A stretch of DNA of 46,278 bases from a virus, in the IMG/VR virus record IMGVR_UViG_3300033145_002929, positions 1 through 46,278 of that record; one strand, 5' to 3'. Below the pieces are notes generated by a model. It was given only the letters and a program-made list of their open reading frames with translations, was not told where the DNA came from and searched no databases. Below, piece by piece: positions 1-7,206 of this stretch. Position 1 is the first letter of the stretch. The number at the start of each line of letters is the position of its first letter. The translations under genes were made by a program, and so were the position numbers.

Positions 1-114
1 TCAGTTTAGTTGGGTTGGTGTTGGATGGTCTCTTTTAGCAGGTTTGTTATTAGCAGGGTTCTTGTTTTCTTCTCAAAAATTATTGAAGAAATATCATTTT
101 TCACAAACATTATT
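1..114. repeat. Left copy of 114-bp terminal direct repeat
   Basis: Bases 1-114 are identical to bases 46165-46278. This is the usual signature of a circular or circularly permuted genome assembled as a linear contig, which gives a unique length of 46,164 bp. The repeat lies inside the second half of a transporter reading frame, so it does not look like a specialised viral end. Confidence 0.9.
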
Positions 115-451
115 TTATAGTTATTTAATTGCTCTTGGAGTTTTCTTGATAGTGCAGAATCCAAGTTTTACATTTGAACAATTAATGATTCCATATATTT
201 TCAAAGCAGTTTTAATTGTTGGGATTGTATCAACATGCTTTGCTTATTCTTTACAACAAATTGGTGTAAAAAAAATGGGTGCAGCAACAGTTGCTAGCAT
301 GAAGCCAATAAAACCTCTTATTGCAGGGGTTTTAGCTTTCTTTATTTTGGGCCAGGTATTAACTTTGTTCCAAATTGCAGGAGGTTTAGTAATTCTAATT
401 AGCGCTTATTTAATTAGGAGGAATAAAGATGGACGTTTATCTGCCAGATAA
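2..451 (+). pseudogene. DMT/EamA-type transporter, C-terminal half (continues from 45777-46139 across the junction)
   Basis: The frame is open from base 2 and reads through the left repeat into five likely membrane helices: WSLLAGLLLAGFLF, then helices near FYSYLIALGVFLIV, AVLIVGIVSTCFAYSL, SMKPIKPLIAGVLAFFILG and FQIAGGLVILISAYLI. The pattern of a helix with MKPIKPLIAGVLAFFILGQ followed by a GG-containing last helix is typical of the second EamA repeat of drug/metabolite transporters. The matching N-terminal half ends at a TAG at 46137, in a different frame. A TTG at 44 could start a truncated product, but the coding pattern extends upstream of it. The end overlaps the next gene by 23 bases, so the two are co-transcribed. 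I read this as one broken transporter. A sequencing or assembly error at the junction is the alternative. Confidence 0.6.
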
Positions 452-1214
452 TTTTGTTGAAATTGAGATGCAAGTCTCTTTGATTGATCATAATTTAGAA
501 TTAATGAAAAAAGGATTTCTTCAAGATGCTGTAATAATTTCTAAACCGGAAAGAGCATTTGTTTATGGAAAACAGACAAGTGTGAATCGAATTGATTTAG
601 AGAAAGCAAGGAATGATGGAATAAAAATATCAAGAGCTCCAATAGGATCTTCAAAGAGGATTGGGGTTATTTGTTTTTCTGGAGAGATGTGGACTTTCAG
701 ATGGTGTTTTAAGGGAAACCAGGAAGAAAGAAATAAGGCCTTAGAATCAAAAAAATTAATTGCAAAAGAATTTTATAAATTAGTCGGGATTGAAATCAGT
801 GAAATCACTACAGACATTGAAGTTAAGGGAACTGAGAAAAAACTTAGTACTTTTTATTTTAAAGATTTTCCAGATAAAGAAATGTGTTTTGGAGGATTTG
901 GTTTTAACTTGAATCGTGGGGGGTTGAATTTTGATGATTATATTTCATTGCCAGATTCAAAGTTTGAAGGAAAAGAATGTAAAACAATCAATGAAAGAAT
1001 TACAACAATTTCAGAAGAAGGGAATGAACTAGATGATGCTGGATTCTTAGAAGTTTTGAAACAGGCGATGACAAATGCTGGAGTTGATTATCAAATTAAA
1101 GAACTTCCTGAAGAGGTAAGCAACATTGTTGGAAAAGGGATTGATAAATTTAGTTCTAAAGAATGGATTGAAGAAGGGAGAAAAAGTAATGTTAAAGATT
1201 ACGGGAAGGTTTAA
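429..1214 (+). CDS. Lipoate-protein ligase A-like protein
   Basis: A 261-aa protein with an overall layout like the LplA/LipB/BPL fold. It has QDAVIISKPERAFVYGKQTS (residues 32-51), which fits the family pattern of an early substrate strand followed by a G-x-Q block. GIKISRAPIGSSKRIGVICF (64-83) sits where the RR-x-GGG substrate loop lies. GTEKKLSTF (134-142) sits where the catalytic-lysine K-x-x-G motif lies, and DSKFEGKECKTINERITTI (176-194) matches the family block K-x-x-K-x-x-x-x-x-R-V-T. Known members attach lipoate or octanoate to lipoyl domains. The glycine-rich loop is degraded (IGSSKRIG), so the substrate may differ or activity may be lost. The start is set by GGAGG ending 10 bases upstream. 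It overlaps the transporter and is followed by the repeat protein after 3 bases, so it is in the late operon. It may be an auxiliary metabolic gene. Confidence 0.55.
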   Translation: MDVYLPDNFVEIEMQVSLIDHNLELMKKGFLQDAVIISKPERAFVYGKQTSVNRIDLEKARNDGIKISRAPIGSSKRIGVICFSGEMWTFRWCFKGNQEERNKALESKKLIAKEFYKLVGIEISEITTDIEVKGTEKKLSTFYFKDFPDKEMCFGGFGFNLNRGGLNFDDYISLPDSKFEGKECKTINERITTISEEGNELDDAGFLEVLKQAMTNAGVDYQIKELPEEVSNIVGKGIDKFSSKEWIEEGRKSNVKDYGKV

Positions 1215-1217
1215 AAA

Positions 1218-3779
1218 ATGGCAGAGGATAAATTAAAAATTAAACAAGATGATTCAAAAAAATATTCCTTCAAAACCAAAGATAATGAATCAGTTTCAAT
1301 AGAGCATAAGAATAAGAATCTTTCTGTTAAGATGAATAAATGGGGAGATGAAGCATCTCTTGAGATTACTTTTGATGATTTCAAAAGTGATGATCATTCT
1401 TTTTCTGATAATAAAGTAGAACTTGACGACGGGAAATGCAAAATTAGAGCATATCCTATTGAGACACGTTCAACAGCAGAATTTTATGGAGATACTACAG
1501 ACTTTACTCAATGTCAAGAGGGGGGTTTTAGATTTGACCTTACTTTTAATGAGAACCCAGGGAAGAATGTATTTGTTATTCCTATAAAAACTAAGAATCT
1601 TAGATTCAGTTATCAAAAGCCCCTTACGATTGAAGAGATAGAATCTGGATCAGATCAACCAATCAATGTTGATGGTTCCTATGCAGTTTATCATATTTCA
1701 AAAAAGAATAATAAATACAAGGCAGGAAAAGCTTTTCATGTTTATAGGCCTGTAGCTGAAGATGCTGATGGAAATAAAGCTTGGTGTGATATTTCTTTTA
1801 ATAAATTTAAAGATCCAACAAAATTCACCTTAACAGTTCCACAGCAATTTTTAGATGAAGCAGTTTATCCCATAATAATTGATCCGGACTTTGGATATGA
1901 ATCAATTGGGGGGAGTACTAGATATCTTGCTCTTGGAGATTCAACTTCAAATCGGAGTGGTTGTTCTTGGGACATGCCTGCGGGAGGAGGAGATACAACT
2001 TACCTAAAAGCATATATGGCTGGTGATGCAACAGCTGATGTTAAAGCTTTTATAAATGAAGAAGATAGTGGCGGATCAGGAACTCATGGCCAAATAGAAA
2101 CTGAGGAAAATGCAGCTTGTAGTGCATCACCTCATTGGGAAGAATTTACTCTCGGTGGTGAAACGTTGGTTGCAACTACATCTTATCTCCTTAATGTTGT
2201 GGCGAATGGTCCTGGGCTGGCTAAAGATGATGAATATAGGATTTATAGAGATGGTAGCGGGGATGCAAATAATTCTTATCAAAATTATGGAGGATCAAAT
2301 TATGCTTCTCCGGAAAGCCCATGGACAGAACCCACTGAAACAGGTTCTCCTTATGATTATAGTATTTTTGTTGGATATTCAACAGGGCCAGTAACAGAAA
2401 CAAAAACATTTACTGCAGATGCAATGCTAATGGAAGTTGGTACTAAGACATTCACTTCCGACGCTATTTTAAAGAAAACAAGTACTAGAACCTTCACAGC
2501 TGATGCTTTCTTACAAAAAACTGATACAAAGACTTTTACTGCAGATGCTCAATTACAAAAGACTGAAACAAAAACATTTACTTCCGACGCTGTTGTAGTA
2601 AATAGAAAAACTAAGACATTTGATGCAGATGCCTTCTTGCAAAAGACTGATACAAAGACTTTTGATGTTGATGCAATTCTAAAGAAAACAGACACTAGAA
2701 CTTTTGAAGCGGATGCAATTCTAAAGAAAACTCAAACAAAAACATTGACTGCAGATTCCATTGTTGTAAATAGATTAACAAAAACTTTTACTGCAGATGC
2801 TATTTTAATAAATAGAGGAACTAAAACTTTTGATGCTGATTCTATTCTTAGGAAAGTTCAAGAAAAAACTTTCACAATAAATGCACTTTTAAAAGGCCAG
2901 AATACAAAAACTTTTGCTGCTGATGCTACCCTTGAGAAAGAAGGTTTTAAGACATTTTCAGCGGATGCACAGTTGCAGAAAACTGATACAAAAACTTTCA
3001 CTTCAGATGCAATCATTGTCAATAGATTAACTAAAACATTTTCCGCAGATGCTTTTTTACTTAATAAAGTTTTGAAAACATTTGAGGTTGATGCTCAAAT
3101 ACAAAAGACAGATACGAAAACTTTTACTGTTGATTCCCTTATTAGAAAAACTGAAACAAAAACATTTTCAGCAGATAGTATTGTTGTGAAAAGATTAACA
3201 AAAACTTTTGATGTTGATGCTATTGTAGTAAATAGATTAACTAAAACTTTTGAAGCTGATTCAATGTTGAGCAAGGTTTCCACTAAAGATTTCACAACAA
3301 ATGCATTATTACAAAAGATAGATACAAAAGCTTTTGATGTTAATGCTATCCTAAAAGGTACTTTCACTAAAGATTTCACTGTAGATGCATTTGTATTAAG
3401 GAGAATTTTGAAAACATTTTCAGCAGATAGCACCCTTGTAAATAGATTCCTAAAGACATTTTCAGCAAACAGCATCGTAGTAAATAGATTAACAAAAACA
3501 TTTTCAGCAGATAGTATTGTAGTGAACAGATTCACAAAATCATTTGACGCTGATTCCTTAATTAGATTGACTTCTACAAAAACATTAGAAGCAGATGCAT
3601 TATTACAAAAAACTCAAACAAAAACATTTTCAGCAAATGCTATTATATTAGAGCCATTAGATGTGGTGAAATTTTTATTGAACATTAATCTTTTATCAAA
3701 ATATAGATTGCCGATTGTGCTTGAGAATCTCTCTTCATTGGGTATTGGACTCGAGTTGAAAAAGAGCCTCAAGCTTTAA
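1218..3779 (+). CDS. Large fibre-like structural protein with a 30 x 14-aa repeat array
   Basis: An 853-aa protein in three parts. Residues 1-225 are a beta-rich head domain. Residues 226-394 look like a jelly-roll or carbohydrate-binding-like segment rich in Gly, Ser and aromatic residues. Residues 395-814 are 30 consecutive 14-residue units with the consensus T-K-T-F-x-A-D-A/S-x-hydrophobic-x-K/N-x-x. A basic hydrophobic tail of about 40 residues ends the protein. There is no signal peptide. The position at the end of the late unit, after tail and fibre genes, suggests a tail fibre, adhesin or surface decoration protein. The regular alternation of hydrophobic and polar residues suggests a repetitive beta structure such as a beta-helix or stacked strands, but this is inference. 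The repeats are diverged at the DNA level, so recent slippage is not obvious. Confidence 0.65.
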   Translation: MAEDKLKIKQDDSKKYSFKTKDNESVSIEHKNKNLSVKMNKWGDEASLEITFDDFKSDDHSFSDNKVELDDGKCKIRAYPIETRSTAEFYGDTTDFTQCQEGGFRFDLTFNENPGKNVFVIPIKTKNLRFSYQKPLTIEEIESGSDQPINVDGSYAVYHISKKNNKYKAGKAFHVYRPVAEDADGNKAWCDISFNKFKDPTKFTLTVPQQFLDEAVYPIIIDPDFGYESIGGSTRYLALGDSTSNRSGCSWDMPAGGGDTTYLKAYMAGDATADVKAFINEEDSGGSGTHGQIETEENAACSASPHWEEFTLGGETLVATTSYLLNVVANGPGLAKDDEYRIYRDGSGDANNSYQNYGGSNYASPESPWTEPTETGSPYDYSIFVGYSTGPVTETKTFTADAMLMEVGTKTFTSDAILKKTSTRTFTADAFLQKTDTKTFTADAQLQKTETKTFTSDAVVVNRKTKTFDADAFLQKTDTKTFDVDAILKKTDTRTFEADAILKKTQTKTLTADSIVVNRLTKTFTADAILINRGTKTFDADSILRKVQEKTFTINALLKGQNTKTFAADATLEKEGFKTFSADAQLQKTDTKTFTSDAIIVNRLTKTFSADAFLLNKVLKTFEVDAQIQKTDTKTFTVDSLIRKTETKTFSADSIVVKRLTKTFDVDAIVVNRLTKTFEADSMLSKVSTKDFTTNALLQKIDTKAFDVNAILKGTFTKDFTVDAFVLRRILKTFSADSTLVNRFLKTFSANSIVVNRLTKTFSADSIVVNRFTKSFDADSLIRLTSTKTLEADALLQKTQTKTFSANAIILEPLDVVKFLLNINLLSKYRLPIVLENLSSLGIGLELKKSLKL
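2400..3659 (+). repeat. Thirty tandem 42-bp coding units (14-aa repeat)
   Basis: In-frame repeats of exactly 42 bp run without interruption for 1,260 bp inside the 853-aa fibre-like protein. Each unit encodes T-K-T-F-x-A-D-A/S and then six variable residues. The variable half falls into a few recurring types, such as LQKTD, ILKKT and VVNRL, that reappear at scattered positions. This implies unit shuffling or duplication followed by divergence. Confidence 0.9.
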
Positions 3780-3792
3780 ACAATAAATTTTT

Positions 3793-3823
3793 AAAGGAGG
3801 ATGACTTAATGATCTTAAGATAA
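3793..3823 (+). promoter_or_regulatory. Strong Shine-Dalgarno feeding a 4-codon mini-ORF before gene 3825
   Basis: AAAGGAGG at 3793-3800 is correctly spaced for the ATG at 3809, which encodes only M-I-L-R before a TAA at 3821-3823. The real gene starts one base later at 3825. Translation of gene 3825 may therefore depend on re-initiation. Confidence 0.45.
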
Positions 3824-3824
3824 A

Positions 3825-4130
3825 ATGGGAGAAATACACTTAAACGATATTGGAACAAGATTTGAAGTGACTATCCTAAATGAAGGAGCTGCTTATGATA
3901 TTTCTGGTGCTTCAACCAAACAGATTCTATTCAAAAAATCAAATGGAAATACTTTCGCTAAGGATGCTGATTTTGTTACCGATGGGACTGATGGGAAAAT
4001 AGATTATTTTTCTGTTGATGGAGATTTAGATTTAGTTGGAGTATGGTGCATCCAGGCAAAAGTTATTATTGGAGCTGGAACTTGGAAATCTGATATAGAA
4101 GAATTTGAAGTGTTTAAAAATATAATCTAA
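3825..4130 (+). CDS. Small phage-type structural protein (tail/baseplate associated)
   Basis: A 101-aa protein starting MGEIHLNDIGTRFEVTI. The pattern IHxNDIGT, then a Gly/Asp-rich middle (TDGTDGKIDYFSVDGDLDLV) and VWCIQAKV near the end, is a style I associate with small phage proteins encoded near tail fibres. A beta-sandwich fold is likely. It is the last gene of the late transcript, 45 bases after the repeat fibre gene, and is followed by a T-run. The exact role is unknown. Confidence 0.5.
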   Translation: MGEIHLNDIGTRFEVTILNEGAAYDISGASTKQILFKKSNGNTFAKDADFVTDGTDGKIDYFSVDGDLDLVGVWCIQAKVIIGAGTWKSDIEEFEVFKNII

Positions 4131-4142
4131 TTTTGGATGTAA

Positions 4143-4152
4143 TTTTTTTTTT
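4143..4152 (+). terminator. Poly-T terminator of the late (plus) unit
   Basis: Ten consecutive T residues begin 13 bases after the stop codon of the last plus-strand gene. Archaeal RNA polymerase terminates at such T-runs without needing a hairpin. The site marks the convergence of the two transcription units. Confidence 0.5.
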
Positions 4153-4164
4153 AGAAATTTAGGC

Positions 4165-4176
4165 AAGTATATACTC
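4165..4176. promoter_or_regulatory. Copy 1 of the palindrome AGTATATACT (convergent region)
   Basis: AAGTATATACTC contains the perfect 10-bp palindrome found at four other places (5564, 18820, 19509, 19547). Here it lies between the late terminator and the 3' end of the tRNA gene. It could be an operator, or a protein-binding site with another role at the convergence point. Confidence 0.45.
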
Positions 4177-4179
4177 TAA

Positions 4180-4252
4180 TCGCAATGCACAGAATCGAAC
4201 TGCGTTCTTAGGCTTATGAGGCCCATGTGTTACGCCATTACACCACACTGCG
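4180..4252 (-). tRNA. tRNA-Met (anticodon CAU)
   Basis: On the minus strand the sequence folds as a complete 73-nt cloverleaf. The acceptor arms are CGCAGTG and CATTGCG with one G-T pair. The D-stem is GTGT/ACAC, the anticodon stem is TGGGC/GCCTA around loop CTCATAA, and the T-arm is CGCAG-TTCGATT-CTGTG. The variable loop has 4 nt, the discriminator is A and no CCA is encoded. The C1-G72 pair is unlike archaeal initiator tRNA (A1-U72), so it is an elongator Met or possibly an Ile2 tRNA with modified C34. It is the last element of the leftward unit. Confidence 0.9.
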
Positions 4253-4292
4253 ATAAAAAAAAAGAAAAAAAGAATTAAAAATTTTAACAAAC

Positions 4293-4394
4293 TTATTCAG
4301 TACTTTCTGAACCTTCAGCTTTTTCAGCCTCTTCTGATGTTTCAGATTCTTCTGCTTTTTCAGATTCTTCAGTTTTTGTTTCGTCATCAACCAT
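4293..4394 (-). CDS. 33-aa highly acidic protein
   Basis: Starts MVDDETKTEESEKAEESETS and is almost entirely Glu, Ser, Thr, Lys and Ala. It has a perfect GGAGGT ribosome binding site 6 bases before the ATG, which is the main reason to believe it. It would be disordered. It lies downstream of the wHTH gene and before the tRNA. A DNA-mimic or charge-tail role is possible but unsupported. Confidence 0.5.
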   Translation of the reverse strand: MVDDETKTEESEKAEESETSEEAEKAEGSESTE

Positions 4395-4469
4395 TTGTTT
4401 TACCTCCCGAATTTAATTTCTCTTTCCGGCACATTTCTCAAAAAATAAAAAATAAAAAAAATAAATAAA

Positions 4470-4727
4470 TTACTCTTCTAGTTGAGATAAATCGAATTCA
4501 TATAAGTTAGTGCCTTTTGCATCTCGGTTTTTTAAAACCAAGAGTCTCTTCAGCTTCAATCTCTGGATTATATGATGTAAGGTCGTCTTGTGGGCGCCTA
4601 ATACTTCAGACAATTCCAAAGTTGTGTAAGGCTTTTCCAAAAAAGGAACTAACACTTCAATCTCTTTTTGAGTTAGGTTATGCTTGTTAGCAAACTTCAT
4701 CCCAGGGATTAAAACTTCTGAATTCAT
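4470..4727 (-). CDS. Winged helix-turn-helix transcriptional regulator
   Basis: An 85-aa protein. Residues 17-75 read as a compact wHTH: NLTQKEIEVLVPFLEKPYT, then TLELSEVLGAHKTTLHHIIQ (helix-turn-helix with recognition helix AHKTTLHHIIQRL), and a wing at LLVLKNRDAKGTNLYEF. This resembles MarR/ArsR-like single-domain archaeal regulators. Its ATG overlaps the TGA of the SSB-like gene, so the two are translated together. That operon has an AGTATATACT palindrome upstream at 5563, which makes this protein a candidate for binding the palindrome (inference). AT-rich poly-T tracts on the minus strand after the stop fit a terminator. Confidence 0.7.
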   Translation of the reverse strand: MNSEVLIPGMKFANKHNLTQKEIEVLVPFLEKPYTTLELSEVLGAHKTTLHHIIQRLKLKRLLVLKNRDAKGTNLYEFDLSQLEE

Positions 4728-5494
4728 TTTTTCCTTAGCTCCTCAATCTTTGCTTCAAGCTGTTCAGTTGCTTGCTTCAAACCATCGTCAGATACAAAGC
4801 CATCTTTGTTCATCTGCTTCATGTTTGTAATCTTATCCTCGATGGATTTGATCTCTTTGCTCACATCTTCAGAAACTGGTTTTTCTTCAGTTTCTTTTAC
4901 AGCTTCGTGTTTCACTTGTTTCTCAACTTTCTTTGGCTTCTCTGTTGCCTTAACATCTTTGACATCTTTTACTTCAGGCCCTTTGTAAGGATTAATATCC
5001 TTAATTGTCGAGGCTGTATATTTTTCATCACCCTCACCCTGTGTATAGTCGTCAAGATTTAATTCAACCCATTCCCCAATAAAATCATCGGGATCAACGC
5101 CTTCTGCTGAGAAAGTCCATCCTAATGCTTTTAGGATTTTTGTGATAGCACTGTTGGGAGTAATTGCGGTTTGATATTCTCCTTCAATCCACTTTTTGTC
5201 CTTGTCGAACTTTTTGTACAAGTGATAACAAAATTTTGATATTATCACAGGACTCAATTCATCATCGCTTTCACTAGCTTGATACATCATTGGCGCAACT
5301 GGTGCGTCAGTTTCAGAATCAGGTTTGTAAACAGCAAATTCAAGGATCAACTGTTGGCCGAATTTTCCTACTTTTGCATTTCCATCACGATCTGCAAATA
5401 CTTCAACCTTCAAAAGCTTTCCAGGATAGTAGCCCTTTTTGATGTGGGGCTTGTTCCCAAATGAAGAAGTCTTATCGCTTGTTGGTAGTTTCAT
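4724..5494 (-). CDS. Single-stranded DNA-binding-like (OB-fold) protein
   Basis: A 256-aa protein. The N-terminal 160 residues have the layout of phage SSB/OB proteins: HIKKGYYPGKLLKVEVF, LILEFAVYKPD, then AITPNSAITKILKALGW, and VDPDDFIGEWVELNLDDYTQ followed by YTASTIKDINPYKG. Residues 165-256 form a Lys/Glu-rich linker and coiled coil, unlike the short acidic tail of bacterial SSB. It is the first gene after a control region with a palindrome and is followed by the wHTH gene. Genes just upstream encode primase and helicase, which supports a replication role. The family call is by pattern only. Confidence 0.5.
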   Translation of the reverse strand: MKLPTSDKTSSFGNKPHIKKGYYPGKLLKVEVFADRDGNAKVGKFGQQLILEFAVYKPDSETDAPVAPMMYQASESDDELSPVIISKFCYHLYKKFDKDKKWIEGEYQTAITPNSAITKILKALGWTFSAEGVDPDDFIGEWVELNLDDYTQGEGDEKYTASTIKDINPYKGPEVKDVKDVKATEKPKKVEKQVKHEAVKETEEKPVSEDVSKEIKSIEDKITNMKQMNKDGFVSDDGLKQATEQLEAKIEELRKK

Positions 5495-5562
5495 CTTGTC
5501 TTGTTCTCCTAAGCTATTTTGTCTCTACGGACTCTTAAGCTATTTAATTTAATTAATATTAA

Positions 5563-5574
5563 GAGTATATACTC
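5563..5574. promoter_or_regulatory. Copy 2 of AGTATATACT palindrome, upstream of the SSB-wHTH operon
   Basis: GAGTATATACTC, a perfect 12-bp palindrome, overlaps the last codon of the primase gene and lies 69 bases upstream of the SSB-like start at 5494. It contains a TATA-like core, so it could be promoter and operator at once. A further AT-rich stretch (TTAATTAAATTAAATAG on the minus strand) follows towards the gene. Confidence 0.6.
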
Positions 5575-6781
5575 ACTTATAAACCTTACCCTTACACTTT
5601 TCCGAGATATCAATCCCTACCTCTTTTAAGAACTTATGAATGTAGTCACAGGTGAGGGAGTAATTTTTCCCCTTAAATCTATATTCGATTTCAGCTTCTT
5701 TTACTGGAAAATCCATACGAGCATTCCAATCATTGATCACTATTCTTGCCTGAGAGTCCCCTAGAACGCGTCTAAGCTCATTCAGGAGGATAAACATCCC
5801 TCTTTGGAATCCATCCCCAGCTTTTTTAAAATCCTCACTAAGAATCGCCTTTGCACAATTTCTTAATTTATCTGGAGATTTCTCAACACCCCAATCAATT
5901 AATGTTCGATTTCTCTTTCTTATTCTCTCACTTTTTTTCTTTGATGAAATTGATTCAATAAATTCTTCAATAAGCACTTGAATATTATGTGGAGAAGATA
6001 GCCTAATTTCCCCTAATTTAGGATAGATTCTATTTTGCTCATTGCAAACATAAGGAACAAAACTCATATCTTTGTAAGAATATCCTAAAAATGTTTTGTA
6101 ACCTTTTTTATTTTTGCTCAATTCACATCTGATTAAATGTGTGGCCCGAATTAAATCTGTATCAAATTCTTTTGCATTAGTGTCCCAACAAGAGATCATC
6201 TTTGTTCTTAGCCATTCAATAAATTTCCTCTTGAATCTTAATTTGCTGTCACCAAACAAAACTTTTAATTGGTCTTGTACAAGTGAATCTAATTCTTTCA
6301 AACAATTCCAATCAAAGAAAACATGAACATGAACACTCTTATTTCCAGAATAATAATACAATGGTTTGAATCCTTTTTCTTCAATTATTTTTCCAATTAG
6401 TTTTGCAGCATCATAATTTTCTTCATAAGTTGGATAATCAGATTCAATAACTACCTCATTTTTCAAAACACTTCGATGAACATCAATCGCAGCACTTAAT
6501 CCTCCGGTTGAAGAACCAAAATCATTTGTTCGAGTCTGCCATAATAGTCCTGGAAATGCTACCCATTTTGTCCAAAAATTATTAGAAGGATCTCTTAAAG
6601 CAATCTTCAAAGAATCATCTTGATTAATTTCATCTAAATAATAATATCTGTTGCAAGCAATTGAAAGTCCATAGCCACCCTTGTGATAAATCCCTTCATA
6701 AGATTCAGGTTTCATGTAAACATCTCCAAGAACATAATCCCAAATCTCAAAATCTGTTAGTTCCTCTGCAATAAAAGACAT
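5573..6781 (-). CDS. Archaeo-eukaryotic primase (AEP/PriS-like)
   Basis: A 402-aa protein with the three AEP landmarks. An acidic motif is at residues 113-122 (ESDYPTYEEN). The s-x-H motif, SGNKSVHVHVFFDW, is at 145-158. The third motif with basic residues is near 207-227 (DTDLIRATHLIRCELSKN). Such enzymes make primers for DNA synthesis and sometimes also extend DNA. The D-x-D of motif I is a looser E-x-D. The protein sits in a tight minus-strand cluster with the nuclease (1-bp overlap), MCM-like helicase and SSB-like protein, which is the expected setting. The C-terminal 150 residues may be a helical accessory domain. Confidence 0.75.
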   Translation of the reverse strand: MSFIAEELTDFEIWDYVLGDVYMKPESYEGIYHKGGYGLSIACNRYYYLDEINQDDSLKIALRDPSNNFWTKWVAFPGLLWQTRTNDFGSSTGGLSAAIDVHRSVLKNEVVIESDYPTYEENYDAAKLIGKIIEEKGFKPLYYYSGNKSVHVHVFFDWNCLKELDSLVQDQLKVLFGDSKLRFKRKFIEWLRTKMISCWDTNAKEFDTDLIRATHLIRCELSKNKKGYKTFLGYSYKDMSFVPYVCNEQNRIYPKLGEIRLSSPHNIQVLIEEFIESISSKKKSERIRKRNRTLIDWGVEKSPDKLRNCAKAILSEDFKKAGDGFQRGMFILLNELRRVLGDSQARIVINDWNARMDFPVKEAEIEYRFKGKNYSLTCDYIHKFLKEVGIDISEKCKGKVYK

Positions 6782-7206
6782 CAGTCATCCTCCCAGACTT
6801 CATTAAATAAATCTTTGATTCTAATTGGTGTGACTTCACTTCTTTTACGCATCATTGAATTTATTTTCTCCCAAGATTTAACTCTCCAAATCTTTTGTTT
6901 TCCTATTGAAACAACAAAAATATATTTTGGTATTTTATTTTCTATTTCTGCTCGAGCTCTTAATTTATTATGGTTATCTAATTTTACAAAAAATCTTCCC
7001 ATTTGAGTTGTTGTTATTTTTTTATGTGGTTTATTTGCATAAGCTCTTTTATGATTTCCATTGACACATTCAATAAATAATCTACAACTTTTTACTTCAT
7101 AAAGTGATTTTGTCGTCTGAAAATCAACACAATCTAATGGATGTTTTCGGCCTTTAAACCACTTCATCATTGCATTCTCAATTTTATAGCCGTGATTGTT
7201 CTCCAT
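6781..7206 (-). CDS. PD-(D/E)XK nuclease (Hjc-like/restriction-like fold)
   Basis: A 141-aa protein with HGYKIENAMMKWFKGRK near the N-terminus, then DCVDFQTTKSLYEVKSC (residues 25-41). The D-x(n)-E-V-K motif is the PD-(D/E)XK catalytic core. Size and layout are close to archaeal Holliday-junction resolvase Hjc, but a general DNA nuclease is equally possible. It overlaps the MCM-like gene by 23 bases and abuts the primase, so it is part of the replication operon. Confidence 0.6.
   Translation of the reverse strand: MENNHGYKIENAMMKWFKGRKHPLDCVDFQTTKSLYEVKSCRLFIECVNGNHKRAYANKPHKKITTTQMGRFFVKLDNHNKLRARAEIENKIPKYIFVVSIGKQKIWRVKSWEKINSMMRKRSEVTPIRIKDLFNEVWEDD

Noticed and set aside
3095-3535. Minus-strand open frame of 146 codons
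   Set aside because: It lies antisense to the 14-aa repeat array; the regular 42-bp unit keeps the opposite strand open. The translated product is itself a repeat with no independent features.
2400-3659. CRISPR-like array because of regular repeat spacing
   Set aside because: Units are 42 bp, in frame, without constant-repeat/variable-spacer layout, and coding on the plus strand.
4180-4252. tRNA gene as a viral attachment site
   Set aside because: No integrase or recombinase was recognised, and no direct repeat of the tRNA 3' end was noticed elsewhere in the window.
4772-5062. Plus-strand ORFs opposite the SSB-like gene
   Set aside because: They are Phe/Leu-rich mirror images of the Lys/Glu-rich tail on the minus strand.
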